Part shown: piece by piece, positions 17,431 to 26,708 of the stretch
Position numbering within the stretch: position 1 is the stretch's first letter
Layout: each line of letters opens with the position of its first letter
Origin: Pseudomonas asiatica
Lineage (GTDB): Bacteria > Pseudomonadota > Gammaproteobacteria > Pseudomonadales > Pseudomonadaceae
NCBI RefSeq assembly: GCF_040214835.1
Contig: NZ_CP157874.1
Location: 810,001-874,000, forward strand
Length of the DNA: 64,000 bases
Reading direction: 5' to 3'
Program-made: the position numbers and the translations under genes
The notes under the pieces: generated by a model
Databases searched by the model: none
What the model saw: the letters and a program-made list of their open reading frames with translations, nothing else
Told to the model about the DNA's origin: nothing

Positions 17431-18816
17431 ATGAGCCAAGATTTCAGCCAGCTGTTCGAACAGGACCGCGCCCACTTCATGCACCCCTCGACCCACGCCC
17501 ATGACCACGCCAGCGGCGCGCTCAAGGGCCGGATCATCACCGGTGCCGAGGGCATCCGCCTGCGTGACCATGAAGGCCGCGAACTGATCGACGCATTCGC
17601 CGGCCTGTACTGCGTGAACATCGGTTACGGGCGTACCGAGGTCGCTGACGCCATCCATCGCCAGGCCAAGGAGCTGGCGTATTACCACACCTACGTCGGC
17701 CACTCGACCGAGGCGATCATCGAGCTTTCCAGCCGCATCATCGACTGGGCGCCGGCCGGGATGAAAAAGGTCTATTACGGCCTGTCGGGGTCCGATGCCA
17801 ACGAGACCCAGGTCAAGCTGGTGCGCTACTACAACAACATCCTCGGTCGCCCACTCAAGAAGAAGATCATCTCTCGCGACCGCGGCTATCACGGCTCGGG
17901 CATCATGACCGGCAGCCTTACCGGCCTGCCCAGCTTCCACCAGCATTTCGACCTGCCGGTGGAGGGCGTCAAGCATACGGTCTGCCCGCACTGGTACCGC
18001 AAGGCACCGGCCGGCATGGATGAGCAGGCCTTCGTGCGCTATTGCGCCGACGAGCTGGAGCAACTGATCCTGGCCGAAGGGCCCGACACCGTCGCCGCGT
18101 TCATTGGCGAGCCGCTGATGGGCACTGGTGGCATCATCGTGCCGCCGAAGGGCTACTGGAAGGCGATCCAGGCTGTGCTCGATCGCTACGACGTGCTGCT
18201 GATCGCCGACGAAGTGGTGTGCGCCTTCGGCCGCCTGGGCTCGAAGATGGGCAGCCAGCGCTACGACATCCGCCCGGACCTGATCACCACGGCCAAGGGC
18301 CTGACCAGCGCCTATGCGCCGCTGTCGGCAGTGATCGTTGGTGAGAAGGTGTGGAACGTGATCGAAGAGGGCTCGCAGAAGGCCGGCCCGATGGGCCACG
18401 GCTGGACCTACTCCGGGCACCCGATCTGCGCGGCGGCGGCGCTGGCCAACCTGGATATTCTCGAGCGCGAGAACCTGACCGAGAATGCCGAAGTGGTGGG
18501 GGCATACCTGAACCGGCGCATGCGCGAAACCTTCGAAGGCCACCCGCTGGTAGGTGAAGTACGGGGTGACGGCATGCTTTGCGCGGTCGAATTCATGGCC
18601 GATCGCGAGGCGCGCACGGCGTTCGACCCGGCGTTGAAAGTCGGGCCACAGGTATCGGCAGCGTGTCTTGAGCGCGGGATGATCGCCCGGGCCATGCCGC
18701 ATGGTGACATTCTCGGCTTTGCACCGCCGTTGGTGCTGGACCAGGAGGATGCCGAAAAGATCGTCGCCATCACCAGGGCGGCGGTCGATGAGGTGGCTGG
18801 CAAGGTGCTCGGCTGA
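17431..18816 (+). CDS. doeD: L-2,4-diaminobutyrate transaminase DoeD (class III)
   Basis: 461 residues from ATG 17431 with AAGGAG 9 bases upstream. Class III aminotransferase: Asp260 (LLIADEVVCAFGR) contacts PLP nitrogen, Lys289 (LITTAKGLTSAY) forms the aldimine. It converts diaminobutyrate to aspartate semialdehyde, linking DoeB to the dehydrogenase. Last clear gene of the catabolic operon. Confidence 0.85.
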   Translation: MSQDFSQLFEQDRAHFMHPSTHAHDHASGALKGRIITGAEGIRLRDHEGRELIDAFAGLYCVNIGYGRTEVADAIHRQAKELAYYHTYVGHSTEAIIELSSRIIDWAPAGMKKVYYGLSGSDANETQVKLVRYYNNILGRPLKKKIISRDRGYHGSGIMTGSLTGLPSFHQHFDLPVEGVKHTVCPHWYRKAPAGMDEQAFVRYCADELEQLILAEGPDTVAAFIGEPLMGTGGIIVPPKGYWKAIQAVLDRYDVLLIADEVVCAFGRLGSKMGSQRYDIRPDLITTAKGLTSAYAPLSAVIVGEKVWNVIEEGSQKAGPMGHGWTYSGHPICAAAALANLDILERENLTENAEVVGAYLNRRMRETFEGHPLVGEVRGDGMLCAVEFMADREARTAFDPALKVGPQVSAACLERGMIARAMPHGDILGFAPPLVLDQEDAEKIVAITRAAVDEVAGKVLG

Positions 18817-18940
18817 GCATTGCAGGGGCTGCCATGCGGCCCCATCCCCGGCCTCGGCAGGCGAACCGACTGACGGTCCCACCCATCCCGCATCCTTGCC
18901 TACGCTGATATTCCAACCCGCTGAGGCAAGGAGAACCGTC

Positions 18941-19561
18941 ATGGCCTTCCAATACAAGCGTCTGGACAAGAACAACGCCGCCGTGCTGCTGGTCGACCAC
19001 CAGACCGGCCTGCTCTCGCTGGTAAGGGACATCGACCCCGACCGCTTCAAGAACAACGTCCTGGCCCTGTCGGACCTGGCCAAGTACTTCAAGCTGCCGA
19101 CCATTCTCACCACCAGTTTCGAGACCGGCCCCAACGGGCCGCTGGTGCCCGAACTGAAAGAGCAGTTCCCCGACGCCCCGTACATCGCCCGGCCTGGCAA
19201 CATCAACGCCTGGGACAACGAGGACTTCGTCAAGGCCGTCAAGGCCACCGGCAAGAAGCAGTTGCTGATCGCCGGCGTGGTGACCGAAGTGTGCGTGGCC
19301 TTCCCGGCACTGTCGGCGCTGGAGGAGGGCTTCGAGGTATTCGTCGTCACCGATGCCTCCGGCACCTTCAACGAACTGACCCGTGACTCGGCCTGGCGGC
19401 GCATGGAGGCCGCCGGGGCGCAACTGATGACCTGGTTCGGCGTGGCCTGCGAACTGCACCGTGACTGGCGCAACGACATCGAAGGGCTGGGGACCCTGTT
19501 CTCCAACCATATTCCGGACTACCGCAACCTGATGACCAGCTACAACAAACTGGCCAAGTAA
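18941..19561 (+). CDS. YcaC-like isochorismatase-family hydrolase
   Basis: 206 residues from ATG 18941 (AAGGAG upstream). The catalytic Cys118 in VVTEVCVAFP and Asp19 in LLVDHQTG are present. Hydrolases of this family cleave C-N or ether bonds; the YcaC substrate is unknown. It follows doeD after 124 bp that include a weak REP-like palindrome, so it may have its own promoter. A role in ectoine breakdown is possible but not shown. Confidence 0.8.
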   Translation: MAFQYKRLDKNNAAVLLVDHQTGLLSLVRDIDPDRFKNNVLALSDLAKYFKLPTILTTSFETGPNGPLVPELKEQFPDAPYIARPGNINAWDNEDFVKAVKATGKKQLLIAGVVTEVCVAFPALSALEEGFEVFVVTDASGTFNELTRDSAWRRMEAAGAQLMTWFGVACELHRDWRNDIEGLGTLFSNHIPDYRNLMTSYNKLAK

Positions 19562-19587
19562 TCCGGCCTCGAAGGCACCCCCGTGCC

Positions 19588-19661
19588 TTGTGGGAGCGGG
19601 TTCACCCGCGAATGCGTCGGTAGCTTCAATGACGCATTCGCGGGTAAACCCGCTCCCACAC
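19588..19661. repeat. REP pair, family A variant
   Basis: Inverted arms TGTGGGAGCGGGTTCACCCG and CGGGTAAACCCGCTCCCACA across a short centre with GAATGCGTC/GACGCATTC. Between the YcaC-like gene and ppk2. Confidence 0.8.
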
Positions 19662-19791
19662 CCTCCCTGGAACACTCACCAGCACTCGCAGAATCAATGA
19701 GATAGAAGCAAGCCTGCGAAATCCACAAGCGAAGCGGCAAACTGCCATGGATCGACCATACTGACTCTTCATTCGCCCTCAGGAGAGTGCC

Positions 19792-20610
19792 ATGTCGAAG
19801 TCGTCCAGGAAAAAAGACACCAAGGACCAGCCGGAGAAACTGGGCGGCAAGGCGTACGAGAAGGCACTCAAGCAGCTGCATGTGGAGCTGGTGAAGCTGC
19901 AGGAATGGGTGGTGGCCAAGGGCCTGAAGGTGTGCATTGTCTTCGAGGGCCGCGATGGCGCCGGCAAGGGCGGTACCATCAAGGCCATTACCGAGCGCGT
20001 CAGCCCGCGAGTATTCCGCGTGGTGGCGCTGCCGGCGCCAACCGAGCGGGAAAAGAGCCAGATGTATGTGCAACGCTACCTGGGCCACCTGCCTGCCGCG
20101 GGCGAGGTAGTGATCTTCGACCGCAGCTGGTACAACCGCGCCGGTGTCGAGCGAGTGATGGGCTTCTGCAGTGAAGAGCAGAGCAGCAAGTTTCTCACCG
20201 TGGTGCCGCTGTTCGAAAAGATGATGGTCGAGTCGGGGATCATCCTCATCAAGTACTGGCTGGAGGTCAGCGCCGAAGAGCAGACCCGCCGCCTGCAGGA
20301 CCGCATCAACGATGGCCGCAAGCTGTGGAAGCTATCGCCGATGGACCTCAAGTCGTACACCCGCTGGGATGAATACACCCGGGCCCGCGACGACATGTTC
20401 GCCGCCTCCGATTCGTCCTGGGCACCGTGGTTCATGGCCCATTCCAACGACAAGCGCCGTGCCCGGCTGAACATCATCAGCCATCTGCTGACGCGCATTC
20501 CCTACAAGGACATTACCCGCGACGGGCTGGTGAAGTTGCCCAAGCGCGGCAAGATCGGCAAATACAAGGCCGTCAACTACCCGTTCAAAGTCGTCGAAGA
20601 GCGTTTCTGA
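19792..20610 (+). CDS. ppk2: Polyphosphate kinase 2
   Basis: 272 residues, single PPK2 domain. Walker A GRDGAGKG at 53-60, Walker B region FDRSWYNRAGVE near 110-120, lid region rich in Arg/Lys around 165-180. It uses polyphosphate to phosphorylate nucleotides; the short one-domain form fits class I or III (NDP or NMP acceptors, not decided). Strong SD (AGGAG) before ATG 19792. Confidence 0.88.
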   Translation: MSKSSRKKDTKDQPEKLGGKAYEKALKQLHVELVKLQEWVVAKGLKVCIVFEGRDGAGKGGTIKAITERVSPRVFRVVALPAPTEREKSQMYVQRYLGHLPAAGEVVIFDRSWYNRAGVERVMGFCSEEQSSKFLTVVPLFEKMMVESGIILIKYWLEVSAEEQTRRLQDRINDGRKLWKLSPMDLKSYTRWDEYTRARDDMFAASDSSWAPWFMAHSNDKRRARLNIISHLLTRIPYKDITRDGLVKLPKRGKIGKYKAVNYPFKVVEERF

Positions 20611-20645
20611 TCTCTCCCCACGGGGGGCAGCGAGGGTGCGAGCCT

Positions 20646-21842
20646 ATGCCGCATGATGGCAGCCTGTTGCAGGCGACGGTGGTGTTCCTGTTGGCCGTGG
20701 TGCTTCTGGTACCGCTGGCGCAGCGTTTGAAAATGGGGGCGGTGCCCGGCTATCTGCTGGCGGGCATCCTGATAGGGCCATCGGTGTTTGGCCTGCTGAA
20801 CAACCCGGATAACGTGGCACGCCTGTCGGAGATGGGTGTGGTGATGCTGCTGTTCGTCATCGGCCTGGAGCTGTCGCCGCGGCGTTTGTGGAGCATGCGC
20901 CGGGCGCTGTTTGGCGTCGGCTCGCTACAAGTGGGCCTGAGCGCTGTGCTGCTTGGCCTGCTGGCGTACTGGCTGTTCGGCCAGTCGAAGCCGGCTGCCA
21001 TCGTGCTGGGCCTGGGCCTGGCGCTGTCGTCCACCGCGTTTGGCCTGCAGGTACTGGCCGAGCGCAAGGACCTGGGCAAGCCGCACGGCCGCCTGGCCGT
21101 TGCGATCCTGCTGTTCCAGGACATTGCCGCGATCCCGCTGATTGCCGTGGTGCCGCTGCTCGGTGGTGATGTCAGCACCGCCGACGAAGGTGCCTGGCCG
21201 GTGCTGGCGGTGGTGGTTGGCATAGGTGTGCTGATCATCTTTGGCCGCTACCTGTTGACCCCTGTCTTCAAATGGACAGTCGGTTCGGGCCTGCCCGAGC
21301 TGTCGACCGCTACTGCCTTGCTGGTGGTGCTGGGCACCGCCTGGGTGATGGAGCACGTGGGCGTGTCGATGGCGCTGGGGGCATTTCTGGCGGGCGTGTT
21401 GATGGCCGAGTCGCCTTTTCGCCACGAACTGGAAACCCAGATCGAGCCCATCAAAGGTTTGCTGCTGGGGCTGTTCTTCGTTGGCGTAGGGATGAGCGCC
21501 GACCTGCGCTTGCTGTTCGGCATGCCGTTAATGGTGCTGGGGCTGACCCTGCTGCTGGTGGTCATCAAGTTGCCGCTGCTGTATGGCCTGGGCCGCACGG
21601 CGGGTGGGCTGAACCAGGCCCAGGCGTTGTGCCTGGGCGTGGTGCTGGCCTCTGGCGGCGAGTTTGCCTTCGTGGTGTTCAAGCTGGCGCTGGACCATCA
21701 GGTGCTGGCGCAGCAGGTGCATGACCTGCTGGTGCTGGCCATCACCTTGTCGATGGCGGTAGTGCCGTTGGTAATGATGGCCCTGGCGCGGCAGTTGCGT
21801 GACGACAGCCCCACACAGGCAACCCCTGAAGCGGGCCACTGA
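20646..21842 (+). CDS. Kef-type (CPA2) monovalent cation/proton antiporter, without RCK domain
   Basis: 398 residues from ATG 20646. About 12 membrane segments; CPA2 features include LAGILIGPSVFGLL, the ALSSTAFGLQVL helix break and LLFQDIAAIPLIA. KefB/KefC proteins carry a C-terminal RCK/TrkA-N gating domain and reach about 600 residues; here the protein ends directly after the last helix. It starts 35 bp after ppk2 and could share its transcript. Substrate (K+ or Na+ against H+) unknown. Confidence 0.82.
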   Translation: MPHDGSLLQATVVFLLAVVLLVPLAQRLKMGAVPGYLLAGILIGPSVFGLLNNPDNVARLSEMGVVMLLFVIGLELSPRRLWSMRRALFGVGSLQVGLSAVLLGLLAYWLFGQSKPAAIVLGLGLALSSTAFGLQVLAERKDLGKPHGRLAVAILLFQDIAAIPLIAVVPLLGGDVSTADEGAWPVLAVVVGIGVLIIFGRYLLTPVFKWTVGSGLPELSTATALLVVLGTAWVMEHVGVSMALGAFLAGVLMAESPFRHELETQIEPIKGLLLGLFFVGVGMSADLRLLFGMPLMVLGLTLLLVVIKLPLLYGLGRTAGGLNQAQALCLGVVLASGGEFAFVVFKLALDHQVLAQQVHDLLVLAITLSMAVVPLVMMALARQLRDDSPTQATPEAGH

Positions 21843-21881
21843 ATCGCGCCACATGGCGCGCGTATAGTTCGGAGGTGAAGC

Positions 21882-22979
21882 ATGCAACCGGGTATCAAGC
21901 TGGACAGCCGCCTGTCGCGGGGCTTGCTCGATGTGCTCATCAAGGCCGGCCTGGTGGCTGCCCTGGTGATATTCGCCTTCCAGACGTTCCAGCCGTTCCT
22001 GGAGCTGATGCTGTGGTCGGTGATCCTGGCGGTGACCTTGTACCCGTTGTATTGCCGCATCCAGCGCCGCACAGGGCTCAAGGACGGGCTTTCGGCGACG
22101 CTGGTAGTTCTGCTGGTACTGGTCGTGCTGCTGGTGCCGATCTACCTGGTGGTGATGTCTATCGGCGAATCGGTGGACAGCCTGGTGACGTTGCTGAAAA
22201 GCGGGGCCTGGAGCGTGCCGGCACCTCCCGATTCGGTGGCGGCCTGGCCGCTGATCGGGCCGAAGGTGCATGCCCTGTGGCTGGCAGCCTCGGAAAACAT
22301 GGCCGGTGTGCTGAACCAGTGGATGCCCCAGCTCAAGGATGCCGGGCGCACGGTGCTGGGGGCTGCAGCCAGCGCAGGCGGCGCGTTCCTGTTGTTCATC
22401 GCGGCGATCATCGTCTCGGGCATCATCATGGCGTTCGGTGACCGCGGCGAAATCGCGGCGCAGCGCATAGCCATGCGGGTGTCGGGCGAGGAGCGCGGCA
22501 AGCCACTGGCCAAACTGTGCACCGCCACCATTCGCGCGGTGGCCCAGGGCGTGATCGGCATTGCCTTCATCCAGATGCTGCTGATCGGTGTCGGCTTCGT
22601 CATCAAAGGGGTACCGGGGGCCGGGATGCTGGCCATCGTCATCCTCATGCTGGGGATTGCCCAGGCACCGGCCACGTTGATCACGGTGCCGGTGATCATC
22701 TACATCTTCAACGTCGAAGGCTTTACCGTGGCGACCATCATCTTCGCCATCTACAGCTTCGTCGCCGGGCTTGCCGACAACGTGCTCAAGCCGCTGCTGC
22801 TGGGGCGCGGGGTGGATGTGCCGATGCCGGTGGTGCTGATCGGGGCACTGGGCGGCATGGTGGTCAAAGGCATCATCGGCCTGTTCATCGGCCCGGTGAT
22901 CCTGGGCGTCACTTATGTACTGTTCTGGCAATGGGTGGCGCTGCAGGTGCCGGAAAACCCCGTCAAGCCGTCGGCGTGA
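21882..22979 (+). CDS. AI-2E family (PerM-like) transporter
   Basis: 365 residues with about eight membrane segments and the family motif region GVGFVIKGVPGAGMLAIVI plus the C-terminal GALGGMVVKGIIGLFIGPVILG. Family members export small compounds or ions; the AI-2 link holds only for a few. SD GGAGG ahead of ATG 21882. First of a run leading into an efflux system. Confidence 0.82.
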   Translation: MQPGIKLDSRLSRGLLDVLIKAGLVAALVIFAFQTFQPFLELMLWSVILAVTLYPLYCRIQRRTGLKDGLSATLVVLLVLVVLLVPIYLVVMSIGESVDSLVTLLKSGAWSVPAPPDSVAAWPLIGPKVHALWLAASENMAGVLNQWMPQLKDAGRTVLGAAASAGGAFLLFIAAIIVSGIIMAFGDRGEIAAQRIAMRVSGEERGKPLAKLCTATIRAVAQGVIGIAFIQMLLIGVGFVIKGVPGAGMLAIVILMLGIAQAPATLITVPVIIYIFNVEGFTVATIIFAIYSFVAGLADNVLKPLLLGRGVDVPMPVVLIGALGGMVVKGIIGLFIGPVILGVTYVLFWQWVALQVPENPVKPSA

Positions 22980-22992
22980 GTCAAGGCCTGCC

Positions 22993-24513
22993 ATGCCCGG
23001 ACGCTTCTGTGGTTGTGCACTGAGCCTGGCTGCCATGTTGGTGGGCTGTACCCAGGTCGGCCCGGATTTCCAGCCGCCGCAGGACCCGTGGCTGAGCACC
23101 TGGAACACCCCGCTGCTGGAGCAAGCCGGGCAGCAGGCCGCGGCGCCCGACCTGCGCCAGTGGTGGGCCGTGTTCGCCGACCCGGCCCTGGATGCCTTGA
23201 TCGCCGAGGCCGATGCCAACAACAGCAACCTGAGCGTGGCCGGCTTGCGCATTGCCGAAGCCCGCGCCCAGTTGGCCATCGTGCAGACCGGGCGTTATCC
23301 ACAGCTGCAGCAGCTGCGAGCCCAGAGCCTGTACCTCAAGCAGGACCAGTCCGGCACTGCCACCGCGCGTGATTCGGTGTTCTGGCAATCCAGCGCGGGC
23401 TTCGACATCGGCTGGGAAATCGACTTCTGGGGGCGCTTCAGCCGCGCCATCGAAAGCGCCGACGCCGTCTACTTCGCCTCCCAGGCCAATTACGCCGATG
23501 CCATGCTGCTGTTGCGTGCGCAGGTGGCCGACACCTACTTTGCCCTGCGCACCACCGAGGCGCGGCTGGATATCGCCGAAGAAAACGCCCGCCGCCAGGC
23601 GCGCAGCCTGGAGATAACCGAGCGGCTGTTCCGTCATGGCGAAAACGACGAACTCGACTGGCAACAGGCGCGCACCCAGTACCTGGCTACCCAGGCCACC
23701 ATCCCCGAGTTTCAGAACCAGCTCAATGCCCTGCGCAATGTGCTGTGCTCGCTGCTGGGCCGGCCGCCCGGGCCGCTGCCACAGCTGGATGCCGGCCACG
23801 GCCAGTTGCCGTTGCCGGACCGTGCCGTGCTGCAGGGCGTGCCCGCCAGCCTGCTGCAGCGCCGCCCGGACATCCGCGCCGCCGAGCAGGCGGTGGCGGC
23901 GCAGTCGGCGCTGGTCGGGGTGGCCGAGGCCGACCTTTATCCACAGCTGAGCCTGCTGGGCAGCATCGGCTGGAGCTTCGTCACGTCCAATCACCTGCCC
24001 GATACCTTCGACATCGCCGCCGGGCCCAGCCTGATCTGGAACCCGTTCGACTACGGCCGGCGCAAGAACGCCGTGCGCGTGGAAGATGCCCGCTTGCAGC
24101 AGCTGATCGAGCTGTACCACCAGGGCGTGCGCGAAGCCGCCCGCGAGGCCGACGATGCCGCCAGCGGGCTGGTGCGCTCGCTGCAGAGCGCAAGCATCCG
24201 CGACCAGGCCTCGCAGGCCGCGCAGCGCTCGCTGAGCCTGGCCAGCTCGCAGTACCGCGAAGGCTTTGCCGACTTCCAGCGCGTGCTCGACGCCCAGCAA
24301 CTGCTGCTGCAGCAACAGGACGGCTACCTGGTCAGCCGCGGCAATGCCGTCAGCAGCCTGGTGACGCTGTACAAGGCCCTGGGCGGCGGCTGGGACGCCA
24401 GCCGCGCACCGATCGACCCGGCCACCCGCCAGCAGATGCAGCAACGCACAGATTGGGGCGAACTGCTCGACGAGCCAGCCCCCAGCGCACATGAACAAGG
24501 TGAAACGAAATGA
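22993..24513 (+). CDS. Outer membrane efflux lipoprotein (NodT family)
   Basis: 506 residues. Lipobox AMLVGC gives a lipid-anchored Cys near residue 18. Two OEP repeats of TolC type follow, with typical stretches GWEIDFWGRFSRAIESA and LLQRRPDIRAAEQAVAAQ. It forms the outer membrane exit duct for the HlyD/DUF2955 pair downstream; its end overlaps the next start as ATGA. Confidence 0.87.
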   Translation: MPGRFCGCALSLAAMLVGCTQVGPDFQPPQDPWLSTWNTPLLEQAGQQAAAPDLRQWWAVFADPALDALIAEADANNSNLSVAGLRIAEARAQLAIVQTGRYPQLQQLRAQSLYLKQDQSGTATARDSVFWQSSAGFDIGWEIDFWGRFSRAIESADAVYFASQANYADAMLLLRAQVADTYFALRTTEARLDIAEENARRQARSLEITERLFRHGENDELDWQQARTQYLATQATIPEFQNQLNALRNVLCSLLGRPPGPLPQLDAGHGQLPLPDRAVLQGVPASLLQRRPDIRAAEQAVAAQSALVGVAEADLYPQLSLLGSIGWSFVTSNHLPDTFDIAAGPSLIWNPFDYGRRKNAVRVEDARLQQLIELYHQGVREAAREADDAASGLVRSLQSASIRDQASQAAQRSLSLASSQYREGFADFQRVLDAQQLLLQQQDGYLVSRGNAVSSLVTLYKALGGGWDASRAPIDPATRQQMQQRTDWGELLDEPAPSAHEQGETK

Positions 24514-25607
24514 GCGACGCCACGCCGACGTCCCCTCCGCCAGCCCCCGATCGCGGCATGCGCTGGGTGCTGCTGCTGATTGCCGTGAGCCTGCTGTGGT
24601 ACCTGCTGGCCGACCGTTTCACGCCCTATACCCAGCAGGCCCGCCTGCAGGCCTACGTGGTGCCGGTGAGTGCCGAGGTGGCCGGGCAGGTGAAGCGTGT
24701 GGCGGTGGGCAACAACCAGGAAGTACGCAAGGGCGATGTGCTGTTCGAACTGGACCAGGAACAGTACCGCATCGCCCTGGCCCGCGCCGAAGCCGACCTG
24801 GACACGGTACGCCGGCAGATCGGCGCCCACACCGCTGGCATCGACTCGGCCCAGGCGGCGCTGGTGGCGGCCCAGGCCAACGAGCGCAAGGCGCGGCAGG
24901 ACGCCGAGCGGCTCAAGCGCCTGATCGATGAAGACCCGGGCACGGTGTCGGTGCGCCGCCTGGAGGGCGCCCAGGCCAACCGCGACCAGGCCATCAGCCA
25001 GGTCGCGGCAGCCCGTGCCGAAGTGGAGCGGGCCCGTGAGCAGCAGGGCGGGGCGCAGGACGACAACGCCCAACTGCGCAGCGCGGCGGCCAATGTGGAA
25101 AAAGCCCGGCTGGACCTGGCGCGCACCGTGGTACGCGCCGATGCAAACGGGTTGATCACCGACCTGCGCACCGACGTTGGCCACTATGTCGGCGCCGGCA
25201 GCCCGATGATGACCCTGATCGCCATCCATGACGTGTGGATAAGTGCCGACATGACCGAAAACAACCTCGGTCGGCTGCGCCCAGAAACCCCGGTGCTGGT
25301 AGTGCTCGATGCGCTGCCTGGCACGGTGTTGAAGGGGCGCATTCGCAGCATCGGCTACGGCGTGAGCGTGGGCCAGAGCAACCCGCCGGGCACGTTGCCG
25401 ACCGTGCAGAACAGCCGCGAGTGGCTGCGCTCGGCGCAACGCTTCCCGGTGATCGTCGAACTGGAGCGTGACCAGTTGCAGGACAAGAGCGGTTTGCGGG
25501 TCGGCGGCCAGGCCGAAGTCATGGCCCTGCCAACCGAGGGCAACCCCTTGAACCTGCTGGGCCGGCTGTTCATGTGGCTGATGAGCTGGCTGTCGTATGC
25601 CTATTGA
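24510..25607 (+). CDS. HlyD/EmrA-type membrane fusion protein
   Basis: 365 residues: one N-terminal membrane helix, a biotinyl-lipoyl-like half motif (VPVSAEVAGQVKRVAVGNNQEVRKGD), a long coiled coil, then the second half motif and a beta-barrel. It bridges the inner membrane DUF2955 protein and the outer membrane duct. Overlaps both neighbours (4 bp and 11 bp), so these three are translated together. Confidence 0.87.
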   Translation: MSDATPTSPPPAPDRGMRWVLLLIAVSLLWYLLADRFTPYTQQARLQAYVVPVSAEVAGQVKRVAVGNNQEVRKGDVLFELDQEQYRIALARAEADLDTVRRQIGAHTAGIDSAQAALVAAQANERKARQDAERLKRLIDEDPGTVSVRRLEGAQANRDQAISQVAAARAEVERAREQQGGAQDDNAQLRSAAANVEKARLDLARTVVRADANGLITDLRTDVGHYVGAGSPMMTLIAIHDVWISADMTENNLGRLRPETPVLVVLDALPGTVLKGRIRSIGYGVSVGQSNPPGTLPTVQNSREWLRSAQRFPVIVELERDQLQDKSGLRVGGQAEVMALPTEGNPLNLLGRLFMWLMSWLSYAY

Positions 25608-26619
25608 GCTGCGCCGCCTGCGCGCCCTGCGCCTGGCCTGGGGCGTGGCGCTGTGCCTGGCGGTGAGTTTTGGCATCGGCCTGCCGGTGCCGATCCTGGC
25701 GCCGGTGTTCGCGGTGCTGTTGCTGGCCATGCGCAGCCAGCCCTTGCCCCTGCGTGCGGCCCCGGCCCTGGCGGTGCTGGTGCTGCTTGCCTGCGGTAGC
25801 GGGCTGCTGCTGATTCCGCTGCTGCGCCATGCCCCGGTGAGTGGGGTGTTGCTGGTGGGGGTGGGGGTTTTCCTGACCTTGCGTTATGCGCTGAAGGGCG
25901 GCAACGGCCTGCTGGCCAATTTGCTGGTGATCGGCCTGACCATGATCGCTGCTGCCGGCACCAGCGACTTCAGCCTGGCGCTGTCGGTGGTCGAAGCGCT
26001 GGCCAAAGGCATGCTGCTGGCGGTGCTGGGTACCGCGGCAGCGCATGTGCTGTTTCCCGAACCGGCCGATGCGCCGGCGCAACCGGCACCGCCTCTGCTC
26101 GACAGTGACCAGGTGAGCTGGGTCGCCTTGCGTGCCACGCTGATCGTCATGCCGGCCTTCTTGCTGGCGCTGATCGCCCCGGACCAGTACATGCCGCTGA
26201 TCATGAAGGCAGTGAGCCTGGGGCAGCAGGCCGGCGAAACCCGCGCGCGGCATGCCAGCCGCGAGCTGATCGGCTCGACCTTGCTTGCCGGGTTGCTGGC
26301 GATACTGATGTGGGGCGCGTTGAGCCTGTTCGTGCACCTGTGGATGTTTTTCCTGTGGGTGCTGCTGTTCGTTCTCTGGCAGGGGCGCAGGCTTTACCGT
26401 GCAGTGGATACCAGGCAAAGCCCGGCGTACTGGGTGAGTTGCCTGACGACCATGCTGATCTTGCTGGGGCAGTCGGTGCAGGACAGCGCGGGCGGGCAGG
26501 ATGTGTACCGCGCCTTTGCCGTGCGCATGGCGCTGTTTCTGGCGGTGTCGGTGTATGCCAGTGTCATGCTGATCTGGATAGACCGGCTTCGGATGCGGCG
26601 TGGGCTTCTTCGCGGGTGA
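25597..26619 (+). CDS. DUF2955 / FUSC-like inner membrane exporter subunit
   Basis: 340 residues with two sets of hydrophobic helices, as in DUF2955 proteins related to the fusaric acid/aromatic acid exporters. Paired with a HlyD protein and an outer membrane factor it should form a tripartite efflux pump. Substrate unknown. Starts inside the HlyD gene end (11-bp overlap). Confidence 0.82.
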   Translation: MPIELRRLRALRLAWGVALCLAVSFGIGLPVPILAPVFAVLLLAMRSQPLPLRAAPALAVLVLLACGSGLLLIPLLRHAPVSGVLLVGVGVFLTLRYALKGGNGLLANLLVIGLTMIAAAGTSDFSLALSVVEALAKGMLLAVLGTAAAHVLFPEPADAPAQPAPPLLDSDQVSWVALRATLIVMPAFLLALIAPDQYMPLIMKAVSLGQQAGETRARHASRELIGSTLLAGLLAILMWGALSLFVHLWMFFLWVLLFVLWQGRRLYRAVDTRQSPAYWVSCLTTMLILLGQSVQDSAGGQDVYRAFAVRMALFLAVSVYASVMLIWIDRLRMRRGLLRG

Positions 26620-26696
26620 ACCCGCTCCCACAGGTATCGCGTTGCCCATGGGATCACGCAATTCTTGTGGGAGCGGGTTTACCCGCGAAGAGGCCA
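26604..26696. repeat. REP pair, family A, between convergent genes
   Basis: Inverted family A units at the convergent junction of the DUF2955 gene and the SulP gene; the first unit overlaps the last codons of the DUF2955 gene. Confidence 0.8.
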
Positions 26697-26708
26697 GCCC
26701 AGGAAAAC

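Noticed and set aside
15955..19506. 1183-codon open frame on the minus strand across aldehyde dehydrogenase, transaminase and hydrolase genes
   Set aside because: Shadow frame in high-GC DNA; the plus-strand genes have complete families and catalytic residues, and the antisense product has no domain.
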